In this document: positions 35,101 to 47,147 of the stretch, piece by piece
Layout of the letters: the number at the start of each line of letters is the position of its first letter
Numbering within the stretch: position 1 is the stretch's first letter
Assembly: GCA_010015655.1 (NCBI GenBank)
Contig: ML976713.1
Coordinates: 405,826 to 469,825 of the forward strand
Direction of reading: 5' to 3'
Origin: Bimuria novae-zelandiae CBS 107.79
Taxonomy: Eukaryota > Ascomycota > Dothideomycetes > Pleosporales > Didymosphaeriaceae
DNA length: 64,000 bases
Position numbers and translations under genes: made by a program
The notes under the pieces: model-generated
The model's database searches: none
Told to the model about the DNA's origin: nothing
What the model saw: the letters and a program-made list of their open reading frames with translations, nothing else

Positions 35101-36529
35101 AATTTTTTATTAGTTCCCTCTCTAAGAGATGTGCACTAAACCTTTAGGCTTACTTATTTTAATTATTATATACTAGTAATCTTTATTATATGGTCTTAGC
35201 TCTGCATTGTCATCCTTGTGACGATCGTGGGACTTGCTGTGATCTGGGCATCGTCACAAGGGTGATGGATGGCAGCTGCCACGCTGTGATGGCAGCTGCT
35301 ACACTGAGATGGCAGCTACTACACTGAGAAGGCAGTCGCAGCATTAAGATGGCAGTTACTAGATAGCGGCAGACTATATGCCGCCTACTCGGCCCTCTCG
35401 ATCCCTTTCTCTTCTTTAGCTTTAAGTCTTTGTACATAGCGCCAATCTATTAGCCGCAAGGCTATATCTTGCTGGCCGTTACATCTTTAGTGTCTTTAGA
35501 ACCTCGAGTTTTATATTAAAGACTTTATTTTTATTAGTTTTTAGTAGTATAGGTATTAGTGCCTATAGCGTAGCTATTACTACTTAAATAATCTAAGCCC
35601 TCTTACTTTATCCTTTATTATTTTTTAGATATATCCTTTAAAAGTAACCTTATTCTCTATGTCCTAAGTATACCTTTTTTGTTAAATCGTTATTTTCGTG
35701 CTGAATTAGATAGTTTATTATTATAGCCCTTTTACCACTGTCTTAGGTTCTATTTTTAAACTTTATTAGCTATTATAATACCTCTATTTTAGTCCTTCCG
35801 TAGTTTGTAGCTCTTCTTAATATTTAGTTAAATATAGTAGCCTTTTTGCTTTTTTAACTATCGTTCATAAAGTTAATTATTAATTTATATAGCTAATTTT
35901 ATAAGTTCTTCTAGGTTATTTACCTTATTATAGTAGGTAAACTTATCCTTAATATTTTACTTTAGCCTATTATAGTAAGCTGCTTCAAGTGGGGCATTAT
36001 CCTAGTTAATCTTAGCTTATAGGTGTCTAACCGTAGCCGTATAAGCACTAGCTAACTTAGTTTTTTTAAGCCTTTATATTTTATATTTAAATTGTTATAT
36101 CTTATTAACTTTTTTCAATATAATTTATATATATTCTTTAAAGGATGCCTAGTCCTTGAACACCTTTATATTTTTATTATTATATTTCGAGATACCGTCT
36201 TGGTTCTTTAGGTAGTCCTTAGTAAGGAGTTAAAGTTACTTAGCTGTCTTGCCCTTTATATGCGTGCTAGCTATAAGGATTTTAGATTATTTAGTTCTAA
36301 AGATATTCTTATTATAGTAGTAGTAGAGTTCTATGTTTATAAAGAACGCCTTAAGTCCTTTTTATTTACTTTTATAAATTTAAAAAACCTTAAAGGATAT
36401 TCTTCCCGTGGTTAAAGTAGTTACAACGTAAGCTATTGGCTTAATTAATTACTTACTAAGCTATTATATATTGTTAGCCTAATTAGCTAATACTATTATA
36501 GTATTCGTAGTTAATCTAAAAGCCACGAT
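32193..36529 (-). pseudogene. Gypsy D gag-pol, RIP-inactivated
   Basis: Minus-strand order from 36529 down is gag, protease, RT, RNase H, integrase and the C-terminal part. Gag is readable near 36350-36120 (GLKALFINIELYY, then ASTHIKGKTAK and KDYLKNQDG), the usual Gypsy capsid pattern. RT is near 34560-34280, with the YLDD box now YLVN. An integrase block (VIVDSLT-like) lies near 33050. It is the same family as Gypsy C by the integrase and LTR. Solo LTR 3 (about 35217-35482) interrupts it, and Gypsy G (36530-43402) cuts the gag start. Confidence 0.72.
35217..35482. repeat. Solo LTR 3 with 20 bp tandem repeats
   Basis: This GC-rich block in Gypsy D starts TGTGACGATCG and ends GGCCGTTAC(A). 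The flanks ATCCT (35212-35216) and ATCTT (35483-35487) could be a target duplication with one change, so the ends are approximate. Inside, 35268-35361 holds nearly five 20 bp units with consensus GATGGCAGCTGCTACACTGA. An ORF of 75 codons on the minus strand here has no coding character beyond the repeats. Confidence 0.6.
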
Positions 36530-36939
36530 TGTTACGGCTACGCCTCACAAGGTAGATGAAGACGGATGGCGGGGAACGGCGCTAGCCAAGGTTCTGACGC
36601 CTTGGCCAAGATTGTAAGCGAACACGTGACGGAACTCTGTCGCAGCGCCAACAGAGTCGGCAAGTTGGACTCTGCGCCTCTGTAGGCAGAGTTACAGAGC
36701 TATAGGGCTACCTCGTATTTCTTAAGTATATAGCTACTAGTACGCTCGTTAGATAGTCTTTATCGTTAATTTCTATAATCTTTTAACTAAGGTATTACTT
36801 GCCTTTAACATCCTCGTTTAGAATCCATATCGCATGTAATTTATTAGTAATCACCTATTAACCTCTGCCTATACTTCTATTAACTATAACCGCGCCCCCA
36901 AGGTAACCTGCCTTACGGTACTAAGGCAGGTCTATAACA
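36530..36939 (+). repeat. Gypsy G 5' LTR
   Basis: TGTTACGGCTACGCC at the start and GGTCTATAACA at the end. GC-rich in its first 200 bp. It differs from the 3' LTR by scattered transitions and the 35 bp duplication. Confidence 0.9.
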
Positions 36940-37037
36940 CTTTAATAATCTAGTTCTTAAAAGAGCGAAGCGTAAGTAGCGCATAGTCTAAGCTAAACAT
37001 AGTAAGGTCATCTTGATAAGGTAAAGGTCAGTTGTCA

Positions 37038-40000
37038 ATGCACGAATCGGACGATACAGACTTTTAAAAGATTAGGAATATAATTAACAGTTTAAGTAAG
37101 GATTAAGCCAGGCTTAAGGACGTACTTCAGGCACTCCTAAAGCAGAATAAAGAACTAAAGGATTAGTTACAACAGACAGACGCGCAGCTAATAGTAGTTA
37201 TAAAAAAATAAAAGGTTAATAAAGACGTTATTAACAAGTTAAAGACGTAAGTTATAAGTAAGCCACTTAAGCTTCCAACGCTCACACGATTCGACGGAAA
37301 CCAAAATAAGTTAAGAGCCTTCTTGGCAGAAGCAGCGTTGCACTTAAACATACTAGCACTCTAGATCGAAAATAAAGAATAGAAGGTGGTCTATATTTCA
37401 GCACACTTTACTAATAGGGCGATAAACTGGTTCGAACCATATCTAACGGACTAACGAACGAATACGGCAGCCAATTAAAGATCTAAAATAATCGTAATTT
37501 TTAGTAATTACCACTACTTCGTCACGAGACTCAAGTCAGTATTCGGAGACACAGATGTGTCTAGGAGATTAGAGAAACGACTCCTAAAGATTAGATAAAC
37601 CTAAGGAGTTAACGAATATATCTCGACGTTTAAATAACTCGCAATAAATACGTTATAGAATAAAGAATCCTTAATAGCAAAATTCAAGGAAGGACTAAAA
37701 TCTAATATTTAGTATAAAATAATATAAATAGACAAACCAGTTTCGCTATCGGCATTAAAGGCCCAGGCAGCAGGAATTAACGACAAACTCTAATAATAGA
37801 AGAAGGGAAACAAGTTCGATAAGTACTTAAGACAAAGAAGCTACCAGGATTATAGCGACCTAATAATACTAGACGCTAATAAGGAATCTAGAAAGAGGGA
37901 TTTCACATGCCACAACTGTGGAAAGAAAGGCCATTACGCGAAAGATTATTGCGGTAAAAAGCAAGACGTAACCTGTCACAATTATGGTAAAAAGGGATAT
38001 TATGTAAAAGACTACCACAGCAAGAAACAAGGGAATTAATCCTTAGCACTAGGACAGAAGGGAGGATTGCAGGATAAACCTAAGGATAAGGAAGGCAAGA
38101 AAGACGAGCCTAAGGATAAGCTCGCAGCCAATCGAGAAGAGCATATAAAGCTTAATTAGACGTTCTGTTATAACGACTCGTGCCTAATACACCTTAGCAG
38201 CAAGCAAGGATTAGGATAGTTCCTATAGAAGGGAAAGAACACGCTAGCAGCAATAAAAGACAGGACCTAAGCGTAGGTTAAGGCATTAAACTAAGAAGCT
38301 AAAGAGTTAGATAAATTCTCTAATAAAAAAGAAGTCCCTACACCTTCGCAGTTAACGGAACTGGAAGGGGAGATACCATTAAGACCTAGGGTAGAGACCA
38401 CTAAGGCAGGTATAGAAGAGAAGGTTTAGATAGGAAGCGTGGAATATGCCCAGCTCTTAAACGACTATAGCATCAGTGAACCCAGCTTGGACATAGAGGA
38501 GCCAGGCCTAAATTCGTGTGTAGAGTTAAAGTGCGGAATGCACTTAAAACCGAAAAGGACTTACTTAGCATAGCTAGTAAGGCAAGAATAATATAGTTTT
38601 AAGGAACTAATACTCGGAGAAACAGTTTATAGCTAGTAACTAGCAGGGAAAGAGACAGGATGCTTAATCCTAGAGCCAGGCCTAAAGTTACTAAAGGCAT
38701 GTGTAATAGGTAGACCTTATTACAAGTGTACAGCGAACAAGTGCCTAAAACACGTTAAAAAGAAAATCTAAACAAAGCATTAGCCCAAACAAGAACATCT
38801 AAAAGGAAACCAGGGACCACATGTTACCCTCGAAGGGCAATACCAAGGACGAAAGATACAAATCATGGTAGATAGCAGAGCCACACAGAACTTCATTTCG
38901 GAAAAATTCGTAGAAAAAGAGAAATTATATATACTACGAAGAAGTTTCCTCGACAGCTTAGCACGATTAAAGGCACATTATTCCAAAAGCCTGTATAATA
39001 CGAAACTAAACCATCGACACTTAAACTATAAGGATTAGAGGTCCGAAATCTAGTCATGGATCTTGTACAATTAGACGAAGAACAAGATGTTATCCTAGGG
39101 ATGCCATGGTTACGAATGGTAAACCCAAAGATAGACTGGCAGACAGGTTAGATAACATACGGCAAGAAAGAAGGACTCCGAGCAAATATTAAAACCTATA
39201 AAGGAATTTTCCCTAAAGAATATAAGAAGTGGGAAAAGGCACTTTAAGAGCCAGAGAACTACCTTCTAAAATATCAACTATTGTGTGCGTACCACAGCAG
39301 GAGGCGAACTGGGTTGATTCCTATCTAATAGAAGTCAGAGTGGCTATATACATGAAGTGGAGTATCTAGAAGATTCTGGATCTGCAAGGTCACATGACTG
39401 TGTGACGACATAGTAGAATATTCTAGAGTTGTGATGTTGGCTAACAACTATAGGACCTCGAGGTCGAGCTCGAGGAAGGCAAAACGGCGGGATAGGGACT
39501 AATCTACCGTACTACAGAAGAAGAAGCGAAGCTTCAGAAGGAGTATATTAATAAAGCACTTAAGAAAGGATAGATCCGCTATTCCTACTTATTAGTATCC
39601 CACGGAACTACGTTTGCGGACAAGAAAGGGACAATAGAGAAACGATTCTGCGTAGACTACAGGAAAACTAACGCAATCACAAAGAAGAATCGCTACCCTT
39701 TACCCCTAATTTTAGAAATGCAGGACAGGATGCGCAAATTAAAAATCTTTATAAAACTAGATATTTAGAATACCTATCGTCAGATTAGAATTAAGAAAGG
39801 AGACGAATGGAAAACGGCCTTCCAAACGCAATTTAGACTATATAAGTACCAAGTAGTACCCTTTAGACTCACTAACGCACCTACGGTATTCCAGGAAAGA
39901 ATTAACACCGTACTATAAGACTACTTAGACATATTTGTCTTCGTATATTTGGACGACATCCTCATCTTTTCAGAAAACGAGGAAGAACATGTTAGACACG

Positions 40001-42260
40001 TACACAAGGTACTCGAGAAGCTGGCAGACGCCCAAGTGTTTCTTAAGATAAGGAAATGCGAATTCCACACGAAGGAAACCGATTTCCTAGGATTTATTAT
40101 TAAACTAGGAAAGATCAGGATAGATCCAGCGAAAATCGAGCAGATTAAGCAATAGCCTACACTAGGAAACGTGACAGACGTATAAAGGTTCCTAGGACTC
40201 GCAAACTTTTGCAGGAAGTTTATTATAGGATAGTTATAACTTACGGAACCACTTACACGCCTTACGAAGAAGGACGTAAAGTTTAAATAAATAGAGGAAT
40301 GCAAGCAAAGCTTTAAGCAAATTAAGGAATAATTTTGCTAAAACCTGATTTTGCGAATGTTTAACCTAGAGTTACTGGCAGAAGTTAAGACGGACGCATT
40401 AAACTTAGTCTATAGGATCGCACTCTTACAGCGAGACAAGCACACTAGAGCATTGTACCTGGTAGAATACTTCTTAAAACAGATGAAACCGGCAGAGCTT
40501 AATTACCTAATCTATAATAAAGAGATGCTGGCGATCTACAAAGCGTTTAAGTAATAGAGAGTCTACCTTTAAGGAGCAAAGCACACTATAGAGGTATACA
40601 CGGATTATAAAAACCTTACAGGCTTTATAACGAACAAAGAATTAACTTAACGCTACACGAGATAGTGGGAATATCTCGCAACATTTAACTTTAAGATTAT
40701 CTATACTAAGGGGTTAGAGAACCTTTTGGCAGACGCCTTGAGCAAGAGACCCGACTTTTAAAAGGAAGTAAAAGTAATAGGCACAATGTTAGTAAAAGAC
40801 AAACATAGTAATTTAGTTATAAACACAGCTAAGCTAGCAGCCAGCATCAAAAGGCAAGACAGCATCTGGGACGAATAGATTAAAAAGGAAACCTAGAAGG
40901 AAACGCCTAACAATAAGCAAGAATAGATAAAAGATGGATTCTTCATTGTTTTTGGAAGAATATACATTCCATCGGCAATACAACGGGAATTCGTACAACA
41001 GTTTTATAAATCACCTGCCCACGGACATTAAGGAATAAAAAAAACCCTTAAGAGGCTCCTACGAACGTACTATATACCTAGAGCAAGACAGATAGTAACA
41101 GAAGTTTTAAGGGACTACGCAGATTATTACAGGAACAAACATAGTTAATACGCACTATATAGAATACTTTAACTAGTAGAGGCACTAGAAAGACTATAGG
41201 GAGTTATTATGATAGACTTTATTACTCAGTTACCAAAGTCTAAGGACCCAGCAACGAAAACGGAATACGACGGTATCATGACTATTATAGACAAGGCCAC
41301 AAGATACTCGTACTTTCAACCCTACAACGAGAAAAGCGGAGCAGAAGTAGCAGCATTCACTATACTATAGATCGTAATTAGTTAACACGGAATACCAGAC
41401 AAGATTATTATAGATAGGGATGTAAGGTTTACATTAAAGTTCTAGCAGACAATTATAACAGCATTAGGAATTAAACATAGCATGTTCACGGCATATCACC
41501 CACAGACGGACGGTTAAACGGAAAGGATAAACTAGACGATAGAATAATACCTAAGGTTTTACCTTAACTACTAATAGAATAACTAAGTAGTCTTACTGCC
41601 AATAGCCTAGTTCGCGTATAATAGTTCGAAGAATGCGATAATAGGAGTATCGCTATTCTTTGTAAACTATGGATTCGACCCAAGCGCGTACAATGTACCT
41701 AGGGACATAATAATATAGACAACAAACGGAGAAGTATTCGTAAATACAATTAAACAGATCTACGAATAACTACGGCTAGACGCTAAGTTTCTAAACCTCT
41801 AAATAAGAAAGTACTACAACAGAAAGCACAAGGAGGGACCCTAACTTAAAACAAGATAAAAAGTGTAGTTACTTAAGAGAAATATCAAGAGCAAGCACCC
41901 TAATTCAAAATTAGACTATATAAAGATTAAACTATATAAAATTATTAAATAGGTCACACTAGTTACGTATAAACTCAAATTGCCAGAGAACATAAAGATT
42001 CACCCGACATTTCACATTTTATTACTAGAAAAGGCACCACGAAACGCAGAGCCTGCAGTATACAACGCAGACACATATAAAGAACAGGACCAGGAATAGG
42101 AAGTTAATAAGATCCTAGGACACTAAATGCGAAACAGGAAGAATTACTACCTAGTTAAATAGACAGGTACAGACGACAAGGGAAAACTATAGGAAAGCAC
42201 TTAGGAACTACTCGAAAACCTTAATTACCCTAAGAAGTTAGCGGAATTTCGTTCTAGCTA
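37038..42260 (+). pseudogene. Gypsy G gag-pol polyprotein
   Basis: ATG at 37038 starts Gag (MHESDDTDF, and LPTLTRFDGNQNKLRAFLAE near 37270). Zinc-knuckle-like Cys/His clusters lie near 37908-37955 and 37975-38020. The protease active site reads MVDSRATQNF near 38862, with the DSG Gly changed to Arg. RT has an intact YLDD at 39946-39957 within a 68-codon open stretch. RNase H and integrase follow: IDFITQLPKSKDPATKTEYD near 41215, HPQTDG near 41500. A chromodomain-like end is at about 42000-42230 (IHPTFHILLLEKAP, YYLVKXTGTDD). Stops are TAA and TAG. Solo LTR 4 is inserted between protease and RT. Confidence 0.88.
39282..39446. repeat. Solo LTR 4 (165 bp) inside Gypsy G
   Basis: It starts TGTGTGCGTACC and ends GTTGGCTAACA, with a perfect ACTAT duplication (39277-39281 and 39447-39451). 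Removing it and one duplication joins KYQL and the following DLEVELEEGKTA in a single frame. It shows almost no RIP mutation. Confidence 0.88.
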
Positions 42261-42269
42261 ATTGCCTAA

Positions 42270-42760
42270 AGAAATCTAAAAGAGAGAGGATCTAGTAAAT
42301 TGCCTAGTAGTAACTTAGAAAGACCCTTATAAGGTACGGGACTTAAGTTATTTCTCTTAAGCTCCTTAAGATAACGCTATAAACGCTTAACTTTAGTAGC
42401 ACGATAATTTTTAGCTAAAGCTTTCTAGCAATAAAGATAACTCGCCTTAGCACGGAAAGTAGTAGTCTTGTTTAAAAAATTAAGGGCTTCCTCCTTAGCC
42501 TTATAAATCTCCTCTACTAAACAATCGACTTCTGAATCCGCGCGATCAACTAAAGGAGATTAGGATAAGTCTAGGGAACAAAGAAGACTACGTACGGGCT
42601 AAAGAAGAATTAGAGGAAACGTTATAAGAAGTATAAACGTTAGAACGAATACACGCTTTATAAGCCAACCTCCTAGGAGTATCGCGTTCTAAGATAACGC
42701 AAGGAATGTTGTACGAGGTATAGTAAGAACACGGTATAACTTTATAGCCGTGTTAAAGGA
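42270..42760 (-). pseudogene. Antisense accessory ORF of Gypsy G (coiled-coil)
   Basis: Read opposite to pol, between the chromodomain end and the 3' LTR. From about 42560 down one frame gives DSEVDCLVEEIYKAKEEALN, then FLNKTTTFRAKA, KALAKNYRATKVKRL and RYLKELKRNNLSP, interrupted by a few TAG codons. The heptad-like spacing of Leu, Ile and Val with many Lys and Glu indicates a coiled coil. This is the best preserved of four such ORFs in the window. The upstream half (about 42760-42560) is too damaged to read. The product is unknown, and no catalytic motif is evident. Confidence 0.6.
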
Positions 42761-42957
42761 CTTGATCCGCAAGCGAAAGGCGTTAGATAACCTTATCTAA
42801 AAATAGTTTTAGGACTAACGTAGCGCTACGGGGGTTACTACAAACAGGAGGCATTAAGAAATATTAAAACTCTAGGATAAGAGATAACCCACTATTTAAA
42901 ATACTTAAGAGCGGAACGAGTTAACCTTCGAGCTAAAGGAATGAAAAGGGGAGATAG

Positions 42958-43402
42958 TGTTATGGCTACGCCTTATAAGGTAGATAAAGACAAATGGCGG
43001 GGAACGGCGCTAGCCAAGATTCTAACGCCTTGGCTAAGATTATAAGTAAACACGTGACGGAACTCTATCGCAGCGCTAATAGAGTTGGCAAGTTAGACTC
43101 TGCGACTCTGTAGGCAGAGTTACAAAGGGGAACTTAGTAACTCTGTAGGCAGAGTTACAGAGCTATAGGGCTACCTCGTATTTCTTAAGTATATAGCTAC
43201 TAGTACGCTCGTTAGATAGTCTTTATCGTCAATTTCTATAATTCTTTAACTAAGGTATCACTTGCCTTTAACATCCTCGTTTAGAATCCATATCGTATGT
43301 GATCTATTGGCGATCACCCATTGACCTCTGCCTGTACTTCCATTAACTATAACCGCGCCCCCAAGGTAACCTGCCTTACGGTACCAAGGCAGGTCCGTAA
43401 CA
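42958..43402 (+). repeat. Gypsy G 3' LTR with 35 bp internal duplication
   Basis: The segment around ACTCTGTAGGCAGAGTTACA is present twice (near 43107 and 43140) and once in the 5' LTR. This explains the 445 versus 410 bp lengths. Confidence 0.9.
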
Positions 43403-43477
43403 ACGATTCTTATTAGGACACTTACTATAATAGCTGCTATAGCTATTTTATTATTTTATACTATTAGGTAGTTAAAG

Positions 43478-43997
43478 TGTTACAAGGTACTTTTACGTAC
43501 CTAAGCCTAATTTAGGTTTGAGGAGGATAGGTTAAGAGTAATATACCTTCCAGATATATTTAGTGGTTAAGAGCTTATAATAATAAATTTAAAGTTTATA
43601 AATAATCTAATTCTATAAAGAACTATAGAATAACTCACTAAACGATTTATTAATCTATTATAAGAAATGTACTTATAGTATTTTAAGTTAACTATAAGGA
43701 GTAGGAAAGGTATAGAAAAATTATTAAACTATATACTATCTATTCTAGTTTTTACTATTATTAGAATTACTATTATAGTCCTGCTAAGACCTTCCTCCGA
43801 AAGGTAGTTCTTAGGATTTACTATAGTTTTATCTTTTATGCGGGACTTCTCGCTTATACGGGGCTTTATTACGTAATTACTAGCCTACGCTGCCTTGCGC
43901 TTCCTTTTGTTCCTCCGCCCTAGTTATTTTACTACTAATAACCCTCTTGGCGTAATTATCTGATCCCTTTGTTCTTGTGGGATTCGTGGTCGTAACA
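43478..43997 (-). repeat. Gypsy D 5' LTR
   Basis: Plus-strand ends are TGTTACAAGGTAC and GGTCGTAACA, 520 bp apart. It matches the two halves of the Gypsy C LTR (419-646 and 6119 onward). The stretch 43403-43477 is the remaining 5' leader of Gypsy D displaced by Gypsy G. Confidence 0.78.
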
Positions 43998-44851
43998 TAA
44001 CGCTATATAAGGCCTAATTAATTATTTATTTAGTTAGATTCTAATACTATAATAAATATCTAATAGTGTTAAGGATTAGGATCCTCTAACTAACTTAATT
44101 ATATATCTATAAAGGTGGCCTAATAGATTAAAGCTAGATTTATGGCAGATCCGTCGGCGCATATACAAGCGATAATTAATATCTATTCATGGCTACTATT
44201 CTAAATAGCTTGCCTTACTGCCTTGCTCTCATATAGAGGCCTATTAAAGATTCTCTTTGAGCGGGAGGTAATGCTAAGCAGGCTGCCTTTTTCGTCTATA
44301 TTATATATAAACTAAGTCTTAATCTAATACTACCTAATCTTTTGCTATAGTAGTTTAAAGTAAAACTTATATTTAGCTATAGCATTAGCTTTATAGTAAT
44401 TACGATTAATACTAGCTATTTATTATAATACCAAGGATTTACTATTACGTCTAATAAAGTAATTAACCTATAATAGACTAGTATTCTTTTTAGCTAGTAT
44501 AGAAGTAAAGCTTTATATTATTTACTATATCAGAGCAAGACTATATTTAGTAAGGTATTTAATATTATATATAAGCTCCTATTTTTATTATTAGCTAAAA
44601 TTTTAAAACTGTTAATAACTAACTATATGCGCCTGCGTAACGTGTCTATACTTATATCTTAATATTAAGCGTATAATATTATATATATTAGCTATTTAAG
44701 TATATAAGAATTATTCGCTTAGTCCTAGAGATTTAATATTATTAATTACAGCTAGGATCGGGTCCATATTGGTGGAGTTATGACGCATTTAATAGAGGGA
44801 GCGATTTTGTTAGGGTGTGCATGACCTGACAGCGCGCACGACCTGCCAAGC
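43998..44851 (-). pseudogene. Fot1-b transposon, truncated by Gypsy D
   Basis: The right end (minus-strand 5' end) is GCTTGGCAGG on the minus strand with TA at 44852-44853, matching the Fot1-c inverted repeat. The transposase starts with ATGGACCCGATCC near 44768 (M-D-P-I, the Fot1 family start). Readable similarity to Fot1-c continues to 43998, where the Gypsy D LTR begins. Near 44320-44180 the DDE_1 block, normally YNIDEKGFxxG, is recognisable by comparison with Fot1-c. Heavily RIP-decayed. Confidence 0.72.
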
Positions 44852-44888
44852 TACGGTACTGGTATTGTATGCACACTACCGTGTTTTA

Positions 44889-47004
44889 TCAGATAACGCA
44901 CAGCCATCACTTGGCGTACGCTTACCGCCAAATTTTCGACTTCTTCACCCTCTCATAACTACACCAATATGGACCCAATTGAGGCTGCGTTAGAGTCGCT
45001 AAAATCGCTAAATCCTGGAGAAACACCTAATTACACTATAGTTACGAAAAAGTATAGTTATAGTCGAATAACGCTATTAAAGCGCCACCGCGGGGTTCAA
45101 GGCACCTATGCTTAGTAAATTAATAATATACGCCTCCTTAACACCACGCAAGAGAAAGCTCTTATAACTTATATTAATAACCTTTACTAACGAGGTCTAC
45201 CGCCTATAAGACAAATAATATAGAATTTCGCCTTAGAAATAGCTAGAAGAACTACTAAAAAATACTAGGTTAACCGCTTTATCGCTCAACATCATATCAA
45301 CCTTATATTACATTAGAGCTCTAGTATAGACGCGTCACGGCACAAAGCTAATTTAGCATTTAAATATAGCCTCTACTTTAAGCTTTTAGCGCAGAAGATC
45401 GAACAGTATAACGTAGAACCGCAATATATATATAATATAGACAAAAAAAGCTTCTTAATTAGGGTACTATTAAAGATAAAGCGCATCTTCTCCCGCTAAA
45501 GATATAAGAATAGCGGAGTAAAGTAAGTTATACAAGATAGTAATAGAAAGTAAATAATAATAATTACATGTATTTGCGCCGACGGCAGTGCTCTTACGCC
45601 AATCTTAATTTACTAGGCTATTTTTAGTAATATACAGGACTTATAGCTTTAAGATTTTAACCTATAAGAGCATAACTATTTCTTTACTTTCTTAGCTAGT
45701 AGATAGACAAATAACAAGATTAGCATATAATAGCTAAAATAAGTGTTTAATTACGAGATAAAGGTAAAGGCGCGTCGCTCCTAGCGTCTCCTTATCCTTA
45801 ATAGCTACGGCTCCTATATAATAATAAAATTTATTAAGTATTATAATAAGAATTAAATTCTCCTAGCCATCTTTCCTCCTCACGCTACCTATACTCTCTA
45901 GCTACTTAACGTTTGCTTCTTTAAGCCTCTCTCTAGCGCATACTCCACCAAGCTCTTAGACTTTATATATAGCTATTAAGGCCTTACCTCTATTACAAAG
46001 CGCGACTTCTTCCGTATGTTTTATCGCGCCTAAAATATAGCGTTTAAATATAAGATAATTATTAAGTCCTTTAAGGTTACTAGCCTCTCACCATTAAACG
46101 TAGAGGTAGTGTTACAAAAGTTTTAAAAGGCAGAAGTAGAGAGGCTATTATCCTCTAAAAATAGCTTGTTAGTACTTAGCGCTTTAGATTAGAGAAAGAT
46201 AGAGCGCTTACTACGCGAGGTTATTAAAAATACCTATTCTAAACACCTGTAGTAGCTCTCTTAGATAATCTATTATATAGCTATGCAGAAGTAGCTTCTC
46301 TAGCATAAAAATAACCGCCTTAAAGAAGCTCTTATTAATAAGAGAAAGTAGCAATAGCATGGCAAGCCTTTACTACTTAAAGCACCGCTAGAGTATAATA
46401 GAGGCGCTGTTCTCTAGTCGCCCGCTAAAGTCCAAGACGCCCGAGATAGGCAGGCGCAGAAGGATGCCGACGAGTAGTTGCAACAACAACAGAAGAAGGA
46501 GAAACTTGCTCTATAAAAGCAGCAGAAAGAACAGAAACAAGCCATGCTTAAGGAGAGGAAGCGTATGAGGCTTGCCGCCAAAGAAATCCGCCTCTAGGAG
46601 CAGCGTAGCAAGACTATTACGCGTAAAGAAGCACGTATTGCACGCAAGGCTAAAAAACAACTCTAAAAAAATATATAATTATCCTAAAGGGGTACGAGAC
46701 GTTAGCTAATCACTTTTACTACTCTGTCTTGTCTATATAAAGCGCCTAACATTACTAAGGTCGATTTCTCTTCTATTATTAATAAGGAGCCTACACCCGG
46801 CCCTAGCACGCGCACAAGAAATATACGCCTCCTATAGAGGTTTCGCATGTAAATTATTATAAGCAATTAATTGTTCAAGCTCCATAGACCTCTCCACTAG
46901 AAAATCTCGCGATAATAGCTCTTATATAGAGCTCTACAGCCTCAAAAGTAGTGGGTGTGGGCATCCAGAAATCGTGCGCCAAGTAATGCCCGTGCGTCAT
47001 CTAA
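44889..47004 (+). mobile_element. Fot1-a transposon, complete
   Basis: 32 bp inverted repeats (44889-44920 and 46973-47004) start TYAGATRACGCAC and agree at about 27 positions. The target duplication TA is at 44887-44888 and 47005-47006. Length is 2.1 kb with a single transposase frame. It is inserted 10 bp inside the left inverted repeat of element K. Confidence 0.88.
44969..46666 (+). pseudogene. Fot1/pogo-family transposase, RIP-inactivated
   Basis: One uninterrupted frame of about 566 codons has no net frameshift. It starts MDPIEAALESLKSLNPGET, as Fot1-family transposases do. The N-terminal third should hold the HTH_psq and CENP-B-type DNA-binding domains (readable: KRHRGVQGTYA, TQEKALITYI, GLPPIR). 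The DDE_1 catalytic domain begins with QYIYNIDKKSFLI (normally YNMDExGF), followed by IQDSNRK and ITCICADGSALTPILIY. The C-terminus is a Lys/Arg/Gln-rich helical region (about 46440-46660). Stops are TAA and TAG only, at Gln or Trp positions. TIRs 80 bp upstream and 307 bp downstream complete the element. Confidence 0.88.
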
Positions 47005-47147
47005 TATCGGTGCTCTCCAAAATACCGTCCCGCCCCACTTCGGGCAGCCGAAGTGGACCTAGCTTCCCGGAAAATATTTTCTATCACCTAATTTGTTAGT
47101 AAAATAATAATTACAGCGAACATTTACCTTATATTAATACCTATATT

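Larger units (their letters stand above)
36530..43402 (+). mobile_element. Gypsy G, full-length LTR retrotransposon
   Basis: LTRs at 36530-36939 (410 bp) and 42958-43402 (445 bp) flank a plus-strand gag-pol. The target duplication ACGAT is perfect (36525-36529 and 43403-43407), within the 5' end of Gypsy D. The 3' LTR is preceded by AAAGGGGAGATAG, a polypurine tract. It is less decayed than its neighbours, so it is a later arrival. The longer 3' LTR contains a 35 bp duplication. Confidence 0.94.

Noticed and set aside
35210..35437. 75-codon minus-strand ORF
   Set aside because: It lies in solo LTR 3 and is produced by 20 bp tandem repeats.
43461..43800. Second copy of the Tc1/mariner fragment of 1-418
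   Set aside because: The shared sequence begins only at TGTTAYAAG and has TG...CA ends. It is the LTR common to Gypsy C and D, not the transposase.
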